Numbered from the stretch's first letter, positions 17,930-25,280 are shown. The stretch: 34,973 bases of DNA from Candidatus Nomurabacteria bacterium RIFCSPHIGHO2_01_FULL_41_71 (GCA_001785355.1 MFTQ01000010.1:1-34973), one strand, 5' to 3'. Translations and numbers: made by a program. The notes: a model not told the origin generated them from the letters alone.

Positions 17930-17992
17930 GCTATACTCCTTTTGAAAAGGGGGCGTAGTAAAACACACCACACCCCCGGACAATACCTTTTC

Positions 17993-18021
17993 ATTATATC
18001 ATTTTTATACTATGTTGTCAA
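17993..18021 (-). promoter_or_regulatory. Consensus promoter of the GC-rich cassette
   Basis: Minus strand: TTGACA (18021-18016), 17-bp spacer, TATAAT (17998-17993), a perfect sigma-70 consensus and the strongest promoter in the window. Its -35 box lies inside the first codons of the divergent rnr gene. Confidence 0.88.
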
Positions 18022-19973
18022 GAAAAACGTATGGAAAAAAATTAAAAAATACTCTCCAGGGTATTATTTCCATTTCCTCCAAAGGCACCGGATATGTCGC
18101 GACCGGAGAAGGCGTCGGCAAAGACCCGGAAATAAATTTCCGGCATCTACGCACCGCTCTTCACGGCGACATGGTGGAGATAGCCCTTCATCCAAGAAAT
18201 CCAAATCGTCGCCAAAGCGCCGAAGTAATCAAAATAATTTCCCGAGCCAAGCGGGGTTTCTCCGGAGCGCTGGAAATTGAAAATGGTATTTACTTCCTGA
18301 AGCCCGATGATCCGAAAATGTATACTGATATTTTAATCCCAAAAGCGCATCTCTATGGAGCGAAGATCGGGCAAAAAGTTTTCGCGGAGATAGTTTCCTG
18401 GCGCGATCCCATGAAAGCGCCGGAAGGTAAAATAACGAGAGTCCTGGGGAAACCGGGAGAAAATAACGCGGAAATGGAAGCAATAGCCATGGAACGCGGG
18501 TTCGTGGCAAGCTTGCCGGAAAAAGTCGAAAGAGAAGGAGAAAAAATAAAATCGCGGGGAATCAAAAAGGAGGATTATGCCGGGCGTATGGATTTCCGGA
18601 AAATTCTCACTTTCACCATAGACCCCGCGGATGCCAAAGATTTCGATGACGCGATATCTTTCAAAGAAATACAAAATGGAGAATACGAGATAGGCATACA
18701 TATCGCGGATGTCTCGCACTATGTCAAGCCAGATAGCGCGCTCGACGAAGAAGCTCGGGAGAGAGGCACTTCGGTATATCTGGTGGACAGAACCATCCCG
18801 ATGCTTCCGATTGCTCTTTCGGATGATCTCTGTTCTCTCCTGCCGCGCAAAGACAGGCTTACTCTGAGCGCCGTTTTTGTCATAGACAAAAACGGCGCGA
18901 TCCAAAGCGAATGGTTCGGACGAACAGTTATTTATTCAAAGAAAAGATTCACTTATGAAGAAGCTGAAAAATCTATCAAAGACTCTTCCGCTCCTTTTCA
19001 TAAAGAGCTTTATATTTTGAATAATCTGGCCAAGAAACTCGCCAAAGATAGATTCGCCAAGGGGGCCATATCTCTCGATCAGGAGGAAGTGAAATTCGTT
19101 TTAGATAAAGACGGCGCGCCGATAAAAGTAATCAAAAAAGAGCGCGGAGATTCCAACAAGCTCATAGAAGAATTCATGTTGCTGGCTAACAGAAAAGTAG
19201 CGGAGAAAATTTCCGGATCTTCCAAGGAAAGGAAATTTCCGGTTTCAAAATCAGGAGAAGTATTCATATACAGAGTGCACGGCTTGCCCGGAAAAGAGAA
19301 AATGGCGGACCTTCAGTTTTTCCTTCGAAGCTTAGGACATAAAATTTCTTTAAAAAACGGTATCGTCTCTCCGCGAGAAATAAACGCGCTCCTGAAAAAG
19401 CTGAAGGGTAAGGGCGAAGAGGATGCGGTGAATAGAGCCGTTGTCCGCTCCATGGCCAAGGCTGTTTATTCCACTCGAAACATCGGACATTGGGGACTTG
19501 CCTTTCGGCATTACACCCACTTCACTTCACCCATTCGTCGATATCCGGACATTATGGTTCACAGAATACTCTCCGAACATTTGAAAGGCAGAAAAATAGG
19601 CGCGGACAAAATTAGCTTGTATGAAAAAATGTCCATCCGAGCATCAGACCAAGAAAAGCGTGCCGCCGATGCCGAACGGGCTTCCATAAAATACAAGCAA
19701 GTAGAATATATGGCTCCCCGAGCCGGACAAAAATTCGAAGGAATAATAAGCGGAATTACCGAATGGGGGCTGTATGTGGAAGAAATGGAAACAAAATGCG
19801 AAGGCCTGGTGCGGATCCGAGACATAAATGACGATTTTTATATTTTTAACGAAAAAAAATTAGAACTTGTCGGGCAGAAAACAAAAAAAAGATACCGCTT
19901 GGGCGACCGGGTAAAAATAAAAGTCAAAAGCGCAGATTTAGAATATAAAACCATAGACTATGTTTTGGTATAG
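18012..19973 (+). CDS. rnr: Ribonuclease R (RNB/VacB family 3'-5' exoribonuclease)
   Basis: 653 residues, shorter than the ~800 of E. coli. Cold-shock-type domains fill the N-terminal third (QGIISISSKGTGYVATGEG). The RNB catalytic core follows, with TFTIDPADAKDFDDAISF carrying the Mg-binding aspartates, HIADVSHYVKPDSALDEEA and AFRHYTHFTSPIRRYPDIMV. A C-terminal S1 domain reads KFEGIISGITEWGLYVEEME. It degrades structured RNA from the 3' end, which fits a genome region rich in hairpins. The ATG at 18012 overlaps the divergent promoter, so either the mRNA has almost no leader or the true start is slightly later. Confidence 0.94.
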   Translation: MLSRKTYGKKLKNTLQGIISISSKGTGYVATGEGVGKDPEINFRHLRTALHGDMVEIALHPRNPNRRQSAEVIKIISRAKRGFSGALEIENGIYFLKPDDPKMYTDILIPKAHLYGAKIGQKVFAEIVSWRDPMKAPEGKITRVLGKPGENNAEMEAIAMERGFVASLPEKVEREGEKIKSRGIKKEDYAGRMDFRKILTFTIDPADAKDFDDAISFKEIQNGEYEIGIHIADVSHYVKPDSALDEEARERGTSVYLVDRTIPMLPIALSDDLCSLLPRKDRLTLSAVFVIDKNGAIQSEWFGRTVIYSKKRFTYEEAEKSIKDSSAPFHKELYILNNLAKKLAKDRFAKGAISLDQEEVKFVLDKDGAPIKVIKKERGDSNKLIEEFMLLANRKVAEKISGSSKERKFPVSKSGEVFIYRVHGLPGKEKMADLQFFLRSLGHKISLKNGIVSPREINALLKKLKGKGEEDAVNRAVVRSMAKAVYSTRNIGHWGLAFRHYTHFTSPIRRYPDIMVHRILSEHLKGRKIGADKISLYEKMSIRASDQEKRAADAERASIKYKQVEYMAPRAGQKFEGIISGITEWGLYVEEMETKCEGLVRIRDINDDFYIFNEKKLELVGQKTKKRYRLGDRVKIKVKSADLEYKTIDYVLV

Positions 19974-19983
19974 ATTTTAAAAA

Positions 19984-20021
19984 ATTGTAAATAATTACGC
20001 TATAGCGTTATTATTTACAAT
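19984..20021. repeat. Solo 38-bp palindrome D1 (centre GCTATAGC)
   Basis: Near-perfect palindrome (one mismatched pair) between the convergent rnr and smc genes, with outer arms ATTGTAAAT / ATTTACAAT. It is 33/38 identical to D2 at 24886-24923. Same length and build as the palindromes around copies A-C, but no such gene adjoins it. With the following T-rich stretch it may terminate rnr. Confidence 0.9.
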
Positions 20022-20032
20022 AAGTTTTTTAT

Positions 20033-20055
20033 TTTTAGTTTTAGTTTTAGTTTTA
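20033..20055. repeat. Short tandem repeat TTTTAG (about 3.8 units)
   Basis: Perfect hexamer repeats ending in the smc stop codon. Probably slippage of an AT-rich intergenic sequence. Confidence 0.8.
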
Positions 20056-22227
20056 TTTGGCGATAGAAACCGCTTCGTCGAAACGAACGGACAGAAGCTT
20101 GGAAGCGCCATCGGCACCGATAGTGACTCCATAGAGAATACCCGCGCGAGACATAGTCTCGCGATTGTGAGTAACTACTACTAACTGCGAATGCTTGGAC
20201 AGTTTTTCCACCATATCTCCGTATTTTCTGGAATTGGCTTCGTCCAACGCGGCGTCCGTTTCGTCAAGCACCAAAAATGGCGGAGGATTGACCTGTGACA
20301 TGGCGAAGAGAAGCGCGATGGAGGCGAGCGAACGCTCCCCTCCGGAAAGCGCATGAAGCTCTTTGACTTTTTTGTGCGGAAGCGAAACATTTATTTCTAT
20401 CCCTTGTTCGAAAACAATTTCTTTTGCCTCATTTAAGTTCCCGGTATCGGCAAATTCTTCTGATTCTTCTTCACTGATTCGTCTTTTTTTATTTTCCACC
20501 ACTACGGAGAGCGACGCTGTGCCGCCGCCAAACATCAACCGGAAGAATTCCTCGAATTCCACATTGATTTTCTTAATCCCCTCTTTGAATTCACGGTCGA
20601 TTTTTTCTTTCAGCTCCACCATCAATTTCTCAATCGAGGCAATGCTCTTGGTAAGGTCTTCCATTTCTTTAATCAGGAAATCGTCTCTCTTTTGAACTTC
20701 TTCGAATTCTTTTTTCACGTCCGCTCCGCTACCCAAGCCGGAATCTTCAAGTTTTATTTTGAGTCGTTCGATCTTGCGCCTAAGCTCTTCCTGTCCCGCC
20801 CCTAACGGACGTCCAACGTCTGTATTTCGAACGTTGGACGTCCGTTCTTCCAGTTGAAAACTTTTGTAAGACAAGATCTCTGGCCCGCACAGCGCGCCTC
20901 CTTCTTTAATTTCATTTTCAAACGCCTCCTCCTCTCTGGAGAGATTTTCTTCTTTCACTTTTATAAGATCCAAGGCGGAAGCAAGCTCTTGATGTCGCAC
21001 TTTAAGAGAAAATTTTTCCCTTTCCTTGTCCCGCAATTTTTCCATCCTGGTGCTAATTTCGGATTTGAGTTCTTCCACCCGAAGCCCTAGATCTTTTTCT
21101 TTTTTATCCAATTCCGCAATTTCGGCAAGAGCGGTAGATTTACCTTCCATAAGTTCAGTCAGTTCTCGTTGATCATGCTTTCTTTTTTCATCTTGATCGA
21201 CACCAAGTTCCCGCATATCGCTTCCGCATAGAGGACACTTGCCGAAGAGCTTCATCCTTTCTTCCTTAGACTCAAGCATCCCCTCGACGCGCCCGAGCTT
21301 CCTCTCCATTTCTCCTTTCAAGTTTCTGATTTGGTTTAAATCATTTTCTATCGCTTTCAACTCTTCTATCTTCTTCCCGCCCGGGGAGCTATCTTCCAGG
21401 TCAGCGCCGGAAATTTTTTCTTCTATTATTTTCAGCTCGGAAGAAACTTTGTTTTTTTCCGAAGATAAATTGTTTCTTTCCGCGGAGATATAAATACTTT
21501 CCTTTTTCAGATATTCCCGGTAAAGAACCAGAAGCTCGCTCTCCAACTCTTTCATTTTTTCCAATTTTTCCACCTGCTTGCGCAGAAAATTAAGATGCGG
21601 AGCATTCTCCCTGCGAAGCAGGGACACTTCCTTCATATTCGCTTCCGTACGTTCCAATTTTCGTTCGCTGTCTTTTATTTTGTATTGGTAAACCTTAAGC
21701 CCCAGCGCGTCTTCAATCATCTCCCGTCTGTCTTTCGAATTAGCATTCAATATTCTGTCCGCTTCCCCTTGAGAAATAATATGATGCCCGGAGGAGCCAA
21801 TGTTGACCGAAGAGAGAAGATTATTTATATCCCGAAGCCTGACTTCCGATCCGTTGAGAAGATATTTATTTAGGCCATCCGGATATACTTCCCGTCCAAT
21901 GGACACAATATCGTAATTCAGATTCTGACTTTCCCCCGAATCATTTATAATTTTAAAAATTTTGTCTCTATTGTCCAGATGTATGGCGACGCTCGCGCGC
22001 GAACCCTTCTGGAGATTTTTTGAACCCTTCCAAATAAGGTCTGCTCCCGCCTTGCCTCGCATGGACTTCATGGATTGTTCTCCGAGCACGAACCGCACTG
22101 CCTCCACTACATTGGATTTGCCGGAACCATTCGGACCCACCACGCAAACGATCGGACTCTCAAACTCCAAAACAGTTTTCTTGGCGAAAGATTTAAAACC
22201 ATTCAATTCAAGAGTTTTAAGCCGCAT
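20053..22227 (-). CDS. smc: Short SMC-type ATPase with a Rad50-like zinc hook instead of a hinge
   Basis: 724 residues, against about 1150-1200 for bacterial SMC. The N-terminal head is SMC-like: LELNGFKSFAKKTVLEF, Walker A GPNGSGKSN (31-39), then VRFVLGEQSMKSMRG. The C-terminal head has the signature LSGGERSLASIALLFAM and Walker B FLVLDETDAALDE. Between them are only about 150-residue coiled-coil arms. The centre is GKCPLCGSDMRELG, with a CxxC at 331/334 like the zinc hook of Rad50, and I see no SMC hinge domain. Position after rpmF, nusB and rnc is the classical smc locus. Role inferred: chromosome organisation, with dimerisation through a zinc hook. Confidence 0.85.
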   Translation of the reverse strand: MRLKTLELNGFKSFAKKTVLEFESPIVCVVGPNGSGKSNVVEAVRFVLGEQSMKSMRGKAGADLIWKGSKNLQKGSRASVAIHLDNRDKIFKIINDSGESQNLNYDIVSIGREVYPDGLNKYLLNGSEVRLRDINNLLSSVNIGSSGHHIISQGEADRILNANSKDRREMIEDALGLKVYQYKIKDSERKLERTEANMKEVSLLRRENAPHLNFLRKQVEKLEKMKELESELLVLYREYLKKESIYISAERNNLSSEKNKVSSELKIIEEKISGADLEDSSPGGKKIEELKAIENDLNQIRNLKGEMERKLGRVEGMLESKEERMKLFGKCPLCGSDMRELGVDQDEKRKHDQRELTELMEGKSTALAEIAELDKKEKDLGLRVEELKSEISTRMEKLRDKEREKFSLKVRHQELASALDLIKVKEENLSREEEAFENEIKEGGALCGPEILSYKSFQLEERTSNVRNTDVGRPLGAGQEELRRKIERLKIKLEDSGLGSGADVKKEFEEVQKRDDFLIKEMEDLTKSIASIEKLMVELKEKIDREFKEGIKKINVEFEEFFRLMFGGGTASLSVVVENKKRRISEEESEEFADTGNLNEAKEIVFEQGIEINVSLPHKKVKELHALSGGERSLASIALLFAMSQVNPPPFLVLDETDAALDEANSRKYGDMVEKLSKHSQLVVVTHNRETMSRAGILYGVTIGADGASKLLSVRFDEAVSIAK

Positions 22228-22283
22228 AAGTTTTTACTTACCTAACTAACTATCAAAATTTTTTTCATATTTTTACTGTTGTC

Positions 22284-22979
22284 TTAATCCAACCAATTTT
22301 TTGCCTTCAGGGCCGCTTCGGCGGCCCTCACTTCCGCTTCTTGCTTTGATTTGCCTTTACCTTCGGCTATCAAATTTTTGCCAAAGTAAATACCAACAGT
22401 AAAATGCTTATCGTGGTCAGGTCCGAATTCCGAGATAACTTTATAGGCCGGCGTAATGGAAATAAATTCTTGCGCTTTCTCCTGGACCAGAGATTTGGCA
22501 TCGCGCCAGAGTTTTTTGTTCACTATTTCATCCGTCTTGTGAAGAAGCGAATCCCGCACAAAACGTTCCGCCAGCCGATATCCTTGATCCAAATACACCG
22601 CGCCCACATACGCCTCATAAGTATTGGCTAAAATATAAGAACGGGCCTTGCCTGTGTCTCTGGCTTCGCCCTTGGAAAGAAACAAAAATTCATTCATACC
22701 CAAAGCGGAAGCCGACTCGGAAATAATGACGGCATTCACCAAAGCAGAACGCACGGCCGTAAGCTCACCTTCGGCATAAGAAGAATATTTTTTATATAAA
22801 TAGTCGGTAACAATAAGTTCAAGCACTGCGTCGCCAAGAAATTCCAAGCGTTCATTGTGAGCCAGACCCGCTGATGGATTCTCGTTGATATAAGATCGAT
22901 GAACGAAGGCTTGGGCAAGAAGGCTTTTGTCTTTGAAAATAATTTTTGTCTTTTTCTCAAAATCGGAAAAGTCTTTCAT
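22284..22979 (-). CDS. rnc: Ribonuclease III
   Basis: 231 residues, normal length. The catalytic motif NERLEFLGDAVLELIVTDYL is followed by the second acidic helix NTYEAYVGAVYLDQG. The C-terminal double-stranded RNA-binding domain reads KVISEFGPDHDKHFTVGIYF, then GKSKQEAEVRAAEAAL. It cuts double-stranded RNA in rRNA precursors and other transcripts. It is in the operon rpmF-nusB-rnc-smc, 25 bp behind the NusB fusion gene. Confidence 0.96.
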   Translation of the reverse strand: MKDFSDFEKKTKIIFKDKSLLAQAFVHRSYINENPSAGLAHNERLEFLGDAVLELIVTDYLYKKYSSYAEGELTAVRSALVNAVIISESASALGMNEFLFLSKGEARDTGKARSYILANTYEAYVGAVYLDQGYRLAERFVRDSLLHKTDEIVNKKLWRDAKSLVQEKAQEFISITPAYKVISEFGPDHDKHFTVGIYFGKNLIAEGKGKSKQEAEVRAAEAALKAKNWLD

Positions 22980-23004
22980 GTATTTAATTTAAAAATTAAA
23001 AAAA

Positions 23005-23919
23005 TTATAATTTTTTTCCGCTTAGTATCTCGACCGCCTTGGTGATAAGAGGAATAATGTCGTTGTAAACGCGAAGCTCTGGGATGGCAGAAAGCGGAAA
23101 CCATCTGGCGGCATCCAGTCCGCCCGACTTTTCAAGCACTAAATCCTTATACTCGCTCTCCGCCAGAAAGTATGCCACTTTTTTTAAAGTCTTGCCGTGT
23201 TCCGGATGCGAAGCCACATATTCGTTCTCCCCAAGCTTCTCTTTAATAACCACATCGAGTCCGATCTCTTGTTTGATCTTTTGCACGGTTTCTTTTTCCA
23301 CATTCCCATCAGTTTTTAGCTTGCCCTTGGAAAAAGTCCAATACCCGAATACATCATGCACCAAGCCCAGATAAATCTCGCCTTCGTGTCTGGAATACAC
23401 TAGGGCGCCCCCAAGCCTCTCTTCCGGCAAATTAGCCGGATCTGCCGTCCCATTTTCATTTTTAGTTCCTTTCTTTTTGCCGGTTTGTTCTTTATCCGGC
23501 TCTCCCATTTCTTTGTAGACCGCTCCGAGCACTCCATTTATAAATTTTCCGGAATTTTCTCCGCCGAAAGTTTTCCCAAGTTCGATGGCTTCATTGATAG
23601 CCACTTTTGGAGGCACCTCCTTTCGGTCGCCGAATAAAAGCTCAGTCAGACCGATGCGCAGAATATTCCTATCCACTACGGAGATTTTTTCTATCGGCCA
23701 GTCGGGAGCGGCTTTGATTATAATCTCATCCACCGCCTTTCGCCTTTTCATAACTTCTTCGGCAAGAGCATAGACGAAGGCGTCATCTTCAATCCCCAAG
23801 GCAAATTCTTTGACATTGCGTTTGATGGTTTCTTTGATATCCGTCTCTTTCGGATTGCCTAAATCCCATTCAAAAAGAGACTGAAGAACTATTGATCTGG
23901 AAAGGTGCCTGTTTGCCAT
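23005..23919 (-). CDS. nusB: NusB fused to a degenerate Nudix domain
   Basis: 304 residues. Residues 1-137 are NusB (RHLSRSIVLQSLFEWDLG, IEKISVVDRNILRIGLTELL, PPKVAINEAIELGKTFGGEN), the antitermination factor that binds boxA RNA with NusE. A charged linker (138-165) leads to a Nudix fold (168-304: GGALVYSRHEGEIYLGLVHD, YWTFSKGKLKTDGNVEKE, TVQKIKQEIGL). The Nudix box normally reads REVREETG where this has QKIKQEIG, and its leading Glu is replaced, so most catalytic glutamates are gone. The second half is therefore probably a binding domain. No frame break is seen between the halves, so a true fusion is likely. Confidence 0.88.
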   Translation of the reverse strand: MANRHLSRSIVLQSLFEWDLGNPKETDIKETIKRNVKEFALGIEDDAFVYALAEEVMKRRKAVDEIIIKAAPDWPIEKISVVDRNILRIGLTELLFGDRKEVPPKVAINEAIELGKTFGGENSGKFINGVLGAVYKEMGEPDKEQTGKKKGTKNENGTADPANLPEERLGGALVYSRHEGEIYLGLVHDVFGYWTFSKGKLKTDGNVEKETVQKIKQEIGLDVVIKEKLGENEYVASHPEHGKTLKKVAYFLAESEYKDLVLEKSGGLDAARWFPLSAIPELRVYNDIIPLITKAVEILSGKKL

Positions 23920-24027
23920 CTCGTTAGAGGCAGATCGCGATCTTGTTTTGAAAATTCTGACCTATGCCTAATTAAAAAATATTATTGAAAAATAACTAAA
24001 AATAATTCAATCCGCCGACCGCGGCCT

Positions 24028-24255
24028 CTAACGGGATTGAGTTTCCTTCGCTTTCGCTTTTTTCTGTTTCTTCTCCGCCTTTTTGACCAAATCTAAAACT
24101 TTTCTGCCGCGATAAAAACCGCAAGTAACGCAGACAGCATGCGACATTTTCTTGGCCTTACAATTTTCGCACGCAAAAAAGTTCACGCTTGAAAGAGCGT
24201 GGTGCGATCGGCGGTTCCCCGTATGCGATTTGGTGCTCCTCATTCGGACTACCAT
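24028..24255 (-). CDS. rpmF: 50S ribosomal protein bL32
   Basis: 75 residues. STKSHTGNRRSHHAL is the bL32 N-terminal motif, and the zinc ribbon has CENC and CVTC. The basic C-terminus (KKAEKKQKKAKAKETQSR) is longer than usual. It heads the rpmF-nusB-rnc-smc cluster. Its predicted transcription start is only about 3 nt before the ATG. The 108-bp gap to nusB is enclosed by a 10-bp inverted repeat (23922-23931 with 24024-24033), next to a 12-bp palindrome AGATCGCGATCT at 23932-23943, perhaps an RNA structure. Confidence 0.94.
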   Translation of the reverse strand: MVVRMRSTKSHTGNRRSHHALSSVNFFACENCKAKKMSHAVCVTCGFYRGRKVLDLVKKAEKKQKKAKAKETQSR

Positions 24256-24264
24256 AATGGGGTT

Positions 24265-24292
24265 ATATTAGCATAATTTACCCCTATTGCAA
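24265..24292 (-). promoter_or_regulatory. Promoter of the rpmF operon
   Basis: Minus strand: TTGCAA (24292-24287), 16-bp spacer, TAATAT (24270-24265). The -35 is self-complementary and shared with the divergent promoter below. Confidence 0.65.
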
Positions 24293-24314
24293 ATTTCCTA
24301 CTGGGTAGTATCAT
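24287..24314 (+). promoter_or_regulatory. Promoter of the small membrane-protein pair
   Basis: TTGCAA (24287-24292), 16-bp spacer, TATCAT (24309-24314), with the ATG 8 nt after the -10. Predicted leaderless. Confidence 0.6.
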
Positions 24315-24321
24315 TAATAGT

Positions 24322-24525
24322 ATGTTCTCTTTATCATTATCAGAATCCCGGGTCGATAAGCTTGCGACCATTTCTTCGGATATCGGACAAGTATTTTTCG
24401 CCTCTATCCTTGTTGGTCCTGTGATTAATGGCGTGATTGATTTGAAATTGGTAGGAGTGGGATTAATTCTTTCTTTATCCGCATGGTTATTTAGTTTATT
24501 ATTAACAAGGGATAGATTATTATGA
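24322..24525 (+). CDS. Small two-helix membrane protein
   Basis: 67 residues. A short amphipathic N-terminus (FSLSLSESRVDKLATISSDI) is followed by two hydrophobic segments (about 24-40 and 43-61) and the end LLTRDRLL. It is reminiscent of DUF6722-type small membrane proteins, but the assignment is weak and the function unknown. Its stop codon overlaps the next start (ATGA at 24522-24525), so the two proteins are probably made together and may interact. Confidence 0.6.
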   Translation: MFSLSLSESRVDKLATISSDIGQVFFASILVGPVINGVIDLKLVGVGLILSLSAWLFSLLLTRDRLL

Positions 24526-24623
24526 ATAATGTTTATAATGCCATGATTAGTTTTTACATTGCCGGAGGAATAATTTTGATTATTTTTATCCTCTTAGCTA
24601 TTTTTGCCAAGAAAACGAAATAG
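24522..24623 (+). CDS. 33-residue single-pass membrane peptide
   Basis: Starts in the ATGA overlap with the preceding gene. The sequence has a short polar N-terminus (MNNVYNAMISFY), one hydrophobic helix (AGGIILIIFILLAIF) and a basic end (AKKTK), that is, inside-positive topology. Too short for homology claims. The coupling and the clean membrane pattern support it being real. Confidence 0.6.
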   Translation: MNNVYNAMISFYIAGGIILIIFILLAIFAKKTK

Positions 24624-24799
24624 TTATTTATCAACAGAGGTCCATTGCTTTAAAAATTTGCAATGATATGTTTTTGGAGTATGAAAAATATATTTATAAA
24701 CGTTCTTATTTCTGGTACAATTACCACCACAACCCCAAAACTTGAGGTTGTTTCAGAGCGTTTATAAATCTCCACTAAACCAAAACACTGCGAACTTTC
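24624..24799. other. Intergenic region with nested inverted repeats, possible small RNA or 3' leader structure
   Basis: No gene recognised. A 10-bp perfect pair TTTATAAACG / CGTTTATAAA (near 24690 and 24760) encloses an inner ACAACC / GGTTGT stem. A strong terminator follows at 24800-24831, so this may be the structured 3' end of the small-protein mRNA or a separate small RNA. Confidence 0.35.
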
Positions 24800-24831
24800 A
24801 AAAACGACCTCAAGAAAAAGAGGTCGTTTTT
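24800..24831 (+). terminator. Intrinsic terminator
   Basis: 12-bp perfect stem AAAAACGACCTC / GAGGTCGTTTTT with an 8-nt loop and T-run. It works on paper in both directions and closes the unit that starts at 24322. Confidence 0.85.
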
Positions 24832-24853
24832 GTTCTTTACAACTTAGTTCTTT

Positions 24854-24953
24854 GCTCGCCACAGCTTTGAGAAAGTAATTTTTATGTTGTAAATCCTCAC
24901 GCTATAGCGTAATTATTTACAATATTTTTTGTTTTCTCAAAACTGTGGCGAGC
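24854..24953. repeat. 21-bp inverted repeat enclosing palindrome D2
   Basis: GCTCGCCACAGCTTTGAGAA at 24854-24873 (arm to 24874) matches the reverse complement of 24933-24953 at 20 of 21 positions. The 58 bp between the arms contain the 38-bp palindrome D2, giving a hairpin within a hairpin. Confidence 0.88.
24886..24923. repeat. Solo 38-bp palindrome D2 (centre GCTATAGC)
   Basis: 33/38 identical to D1 at 19984-20021, including ACGCTATAGCGT and ATTATTTACAAT. No wHTH/Cas2-like gene lies beside it. Confidence 0.88.
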
Positions 24954-25006
24954 CAATTCCGGCTCGTCCACTATATGCTCCCTTGGTCAGGGAGCAAGGA
25001 GGAAAG

Positions 25007-25180
25007 ATGGACCAGACGAAAAAGGGTCCAGAGGGGGACAACTGTCCCCCTCTGGACCCGAACCCCAAACCTCCGGCCAAGCTGGAGGGAAAAAAGTGGG
25101 AGTGGCCGGGAGTGGCCACTTCCAAAATGGATGAACCCCGCCCGGTGGAAACCGCGGGGTCTCCCTACCCCGGCGGGTAG
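25007..25180 (+). CDS. Short GC-rich reading frame inside a hairpin array
   Basis: 57 residues, Pro/Gly/charged (CPPLDPNPKPPAKLEGKKWE), no family. A strong Shine-Dalgarno sequence (AAGGAGG, 6 nt before the ATG) supports translation. The DNA is a chain of perfect hairpins: 24949-24966, 24977-24995 (just before the Shine-Dalgarno), a 17-bp stem at 25024-25040/25043-25059, 25101-25120, 25135-25160, and 25162-25183 over the stop codon. No clear promoter seen. It may be a peptide gene, a structured RNA, or both. Confidence 0.4.
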   Translation: MDQTKKGPEGDNCPPLDPNPKPPAKLEGKKWEWPGVATSKMDEPRPVETAGSPYPGG

Positions 25181-25242
25181 GGAAAAAGGTGGGGGAAATT
25201 CGGACGATCCGAAAAGTACCCCGCCTAAATTAAAAAATTAAA

Positions 25243-25264
25243 TAGTATGGAAGTAGTATGGAAG
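25243..25264. repeat. 11-bp tandem duplication
   Basis: TAGTATGGAAG twice in direct succession upstream of thrS. Confidence 0.85.
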
Positions 25265-25280
25265 TCCGACTTGCGTATTG

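Noticed and set aside
17930-17983. Longer N-terminus of the GC-rich exported protein
   Set aside because: It has no Shine-Dalgarno site; the ATG at 17929 has AAGGAG at good spacing followed by a proper signal-like segment.
17444-18280. Plus-strand open frame of 278 codons through the GC-rich island into rnr
   Set aside because: GC-rich sequence keeps frames open by chance; it overlaps a perfect promoter and rnr in another frame, and its translation is low-complexity.
24650-24862. Minus-strand frame of 70 codons
   Set aside because: It runs through the strong terminator hairpin and inverted repeats, with no Shine-Dalgarno site or family pattern.
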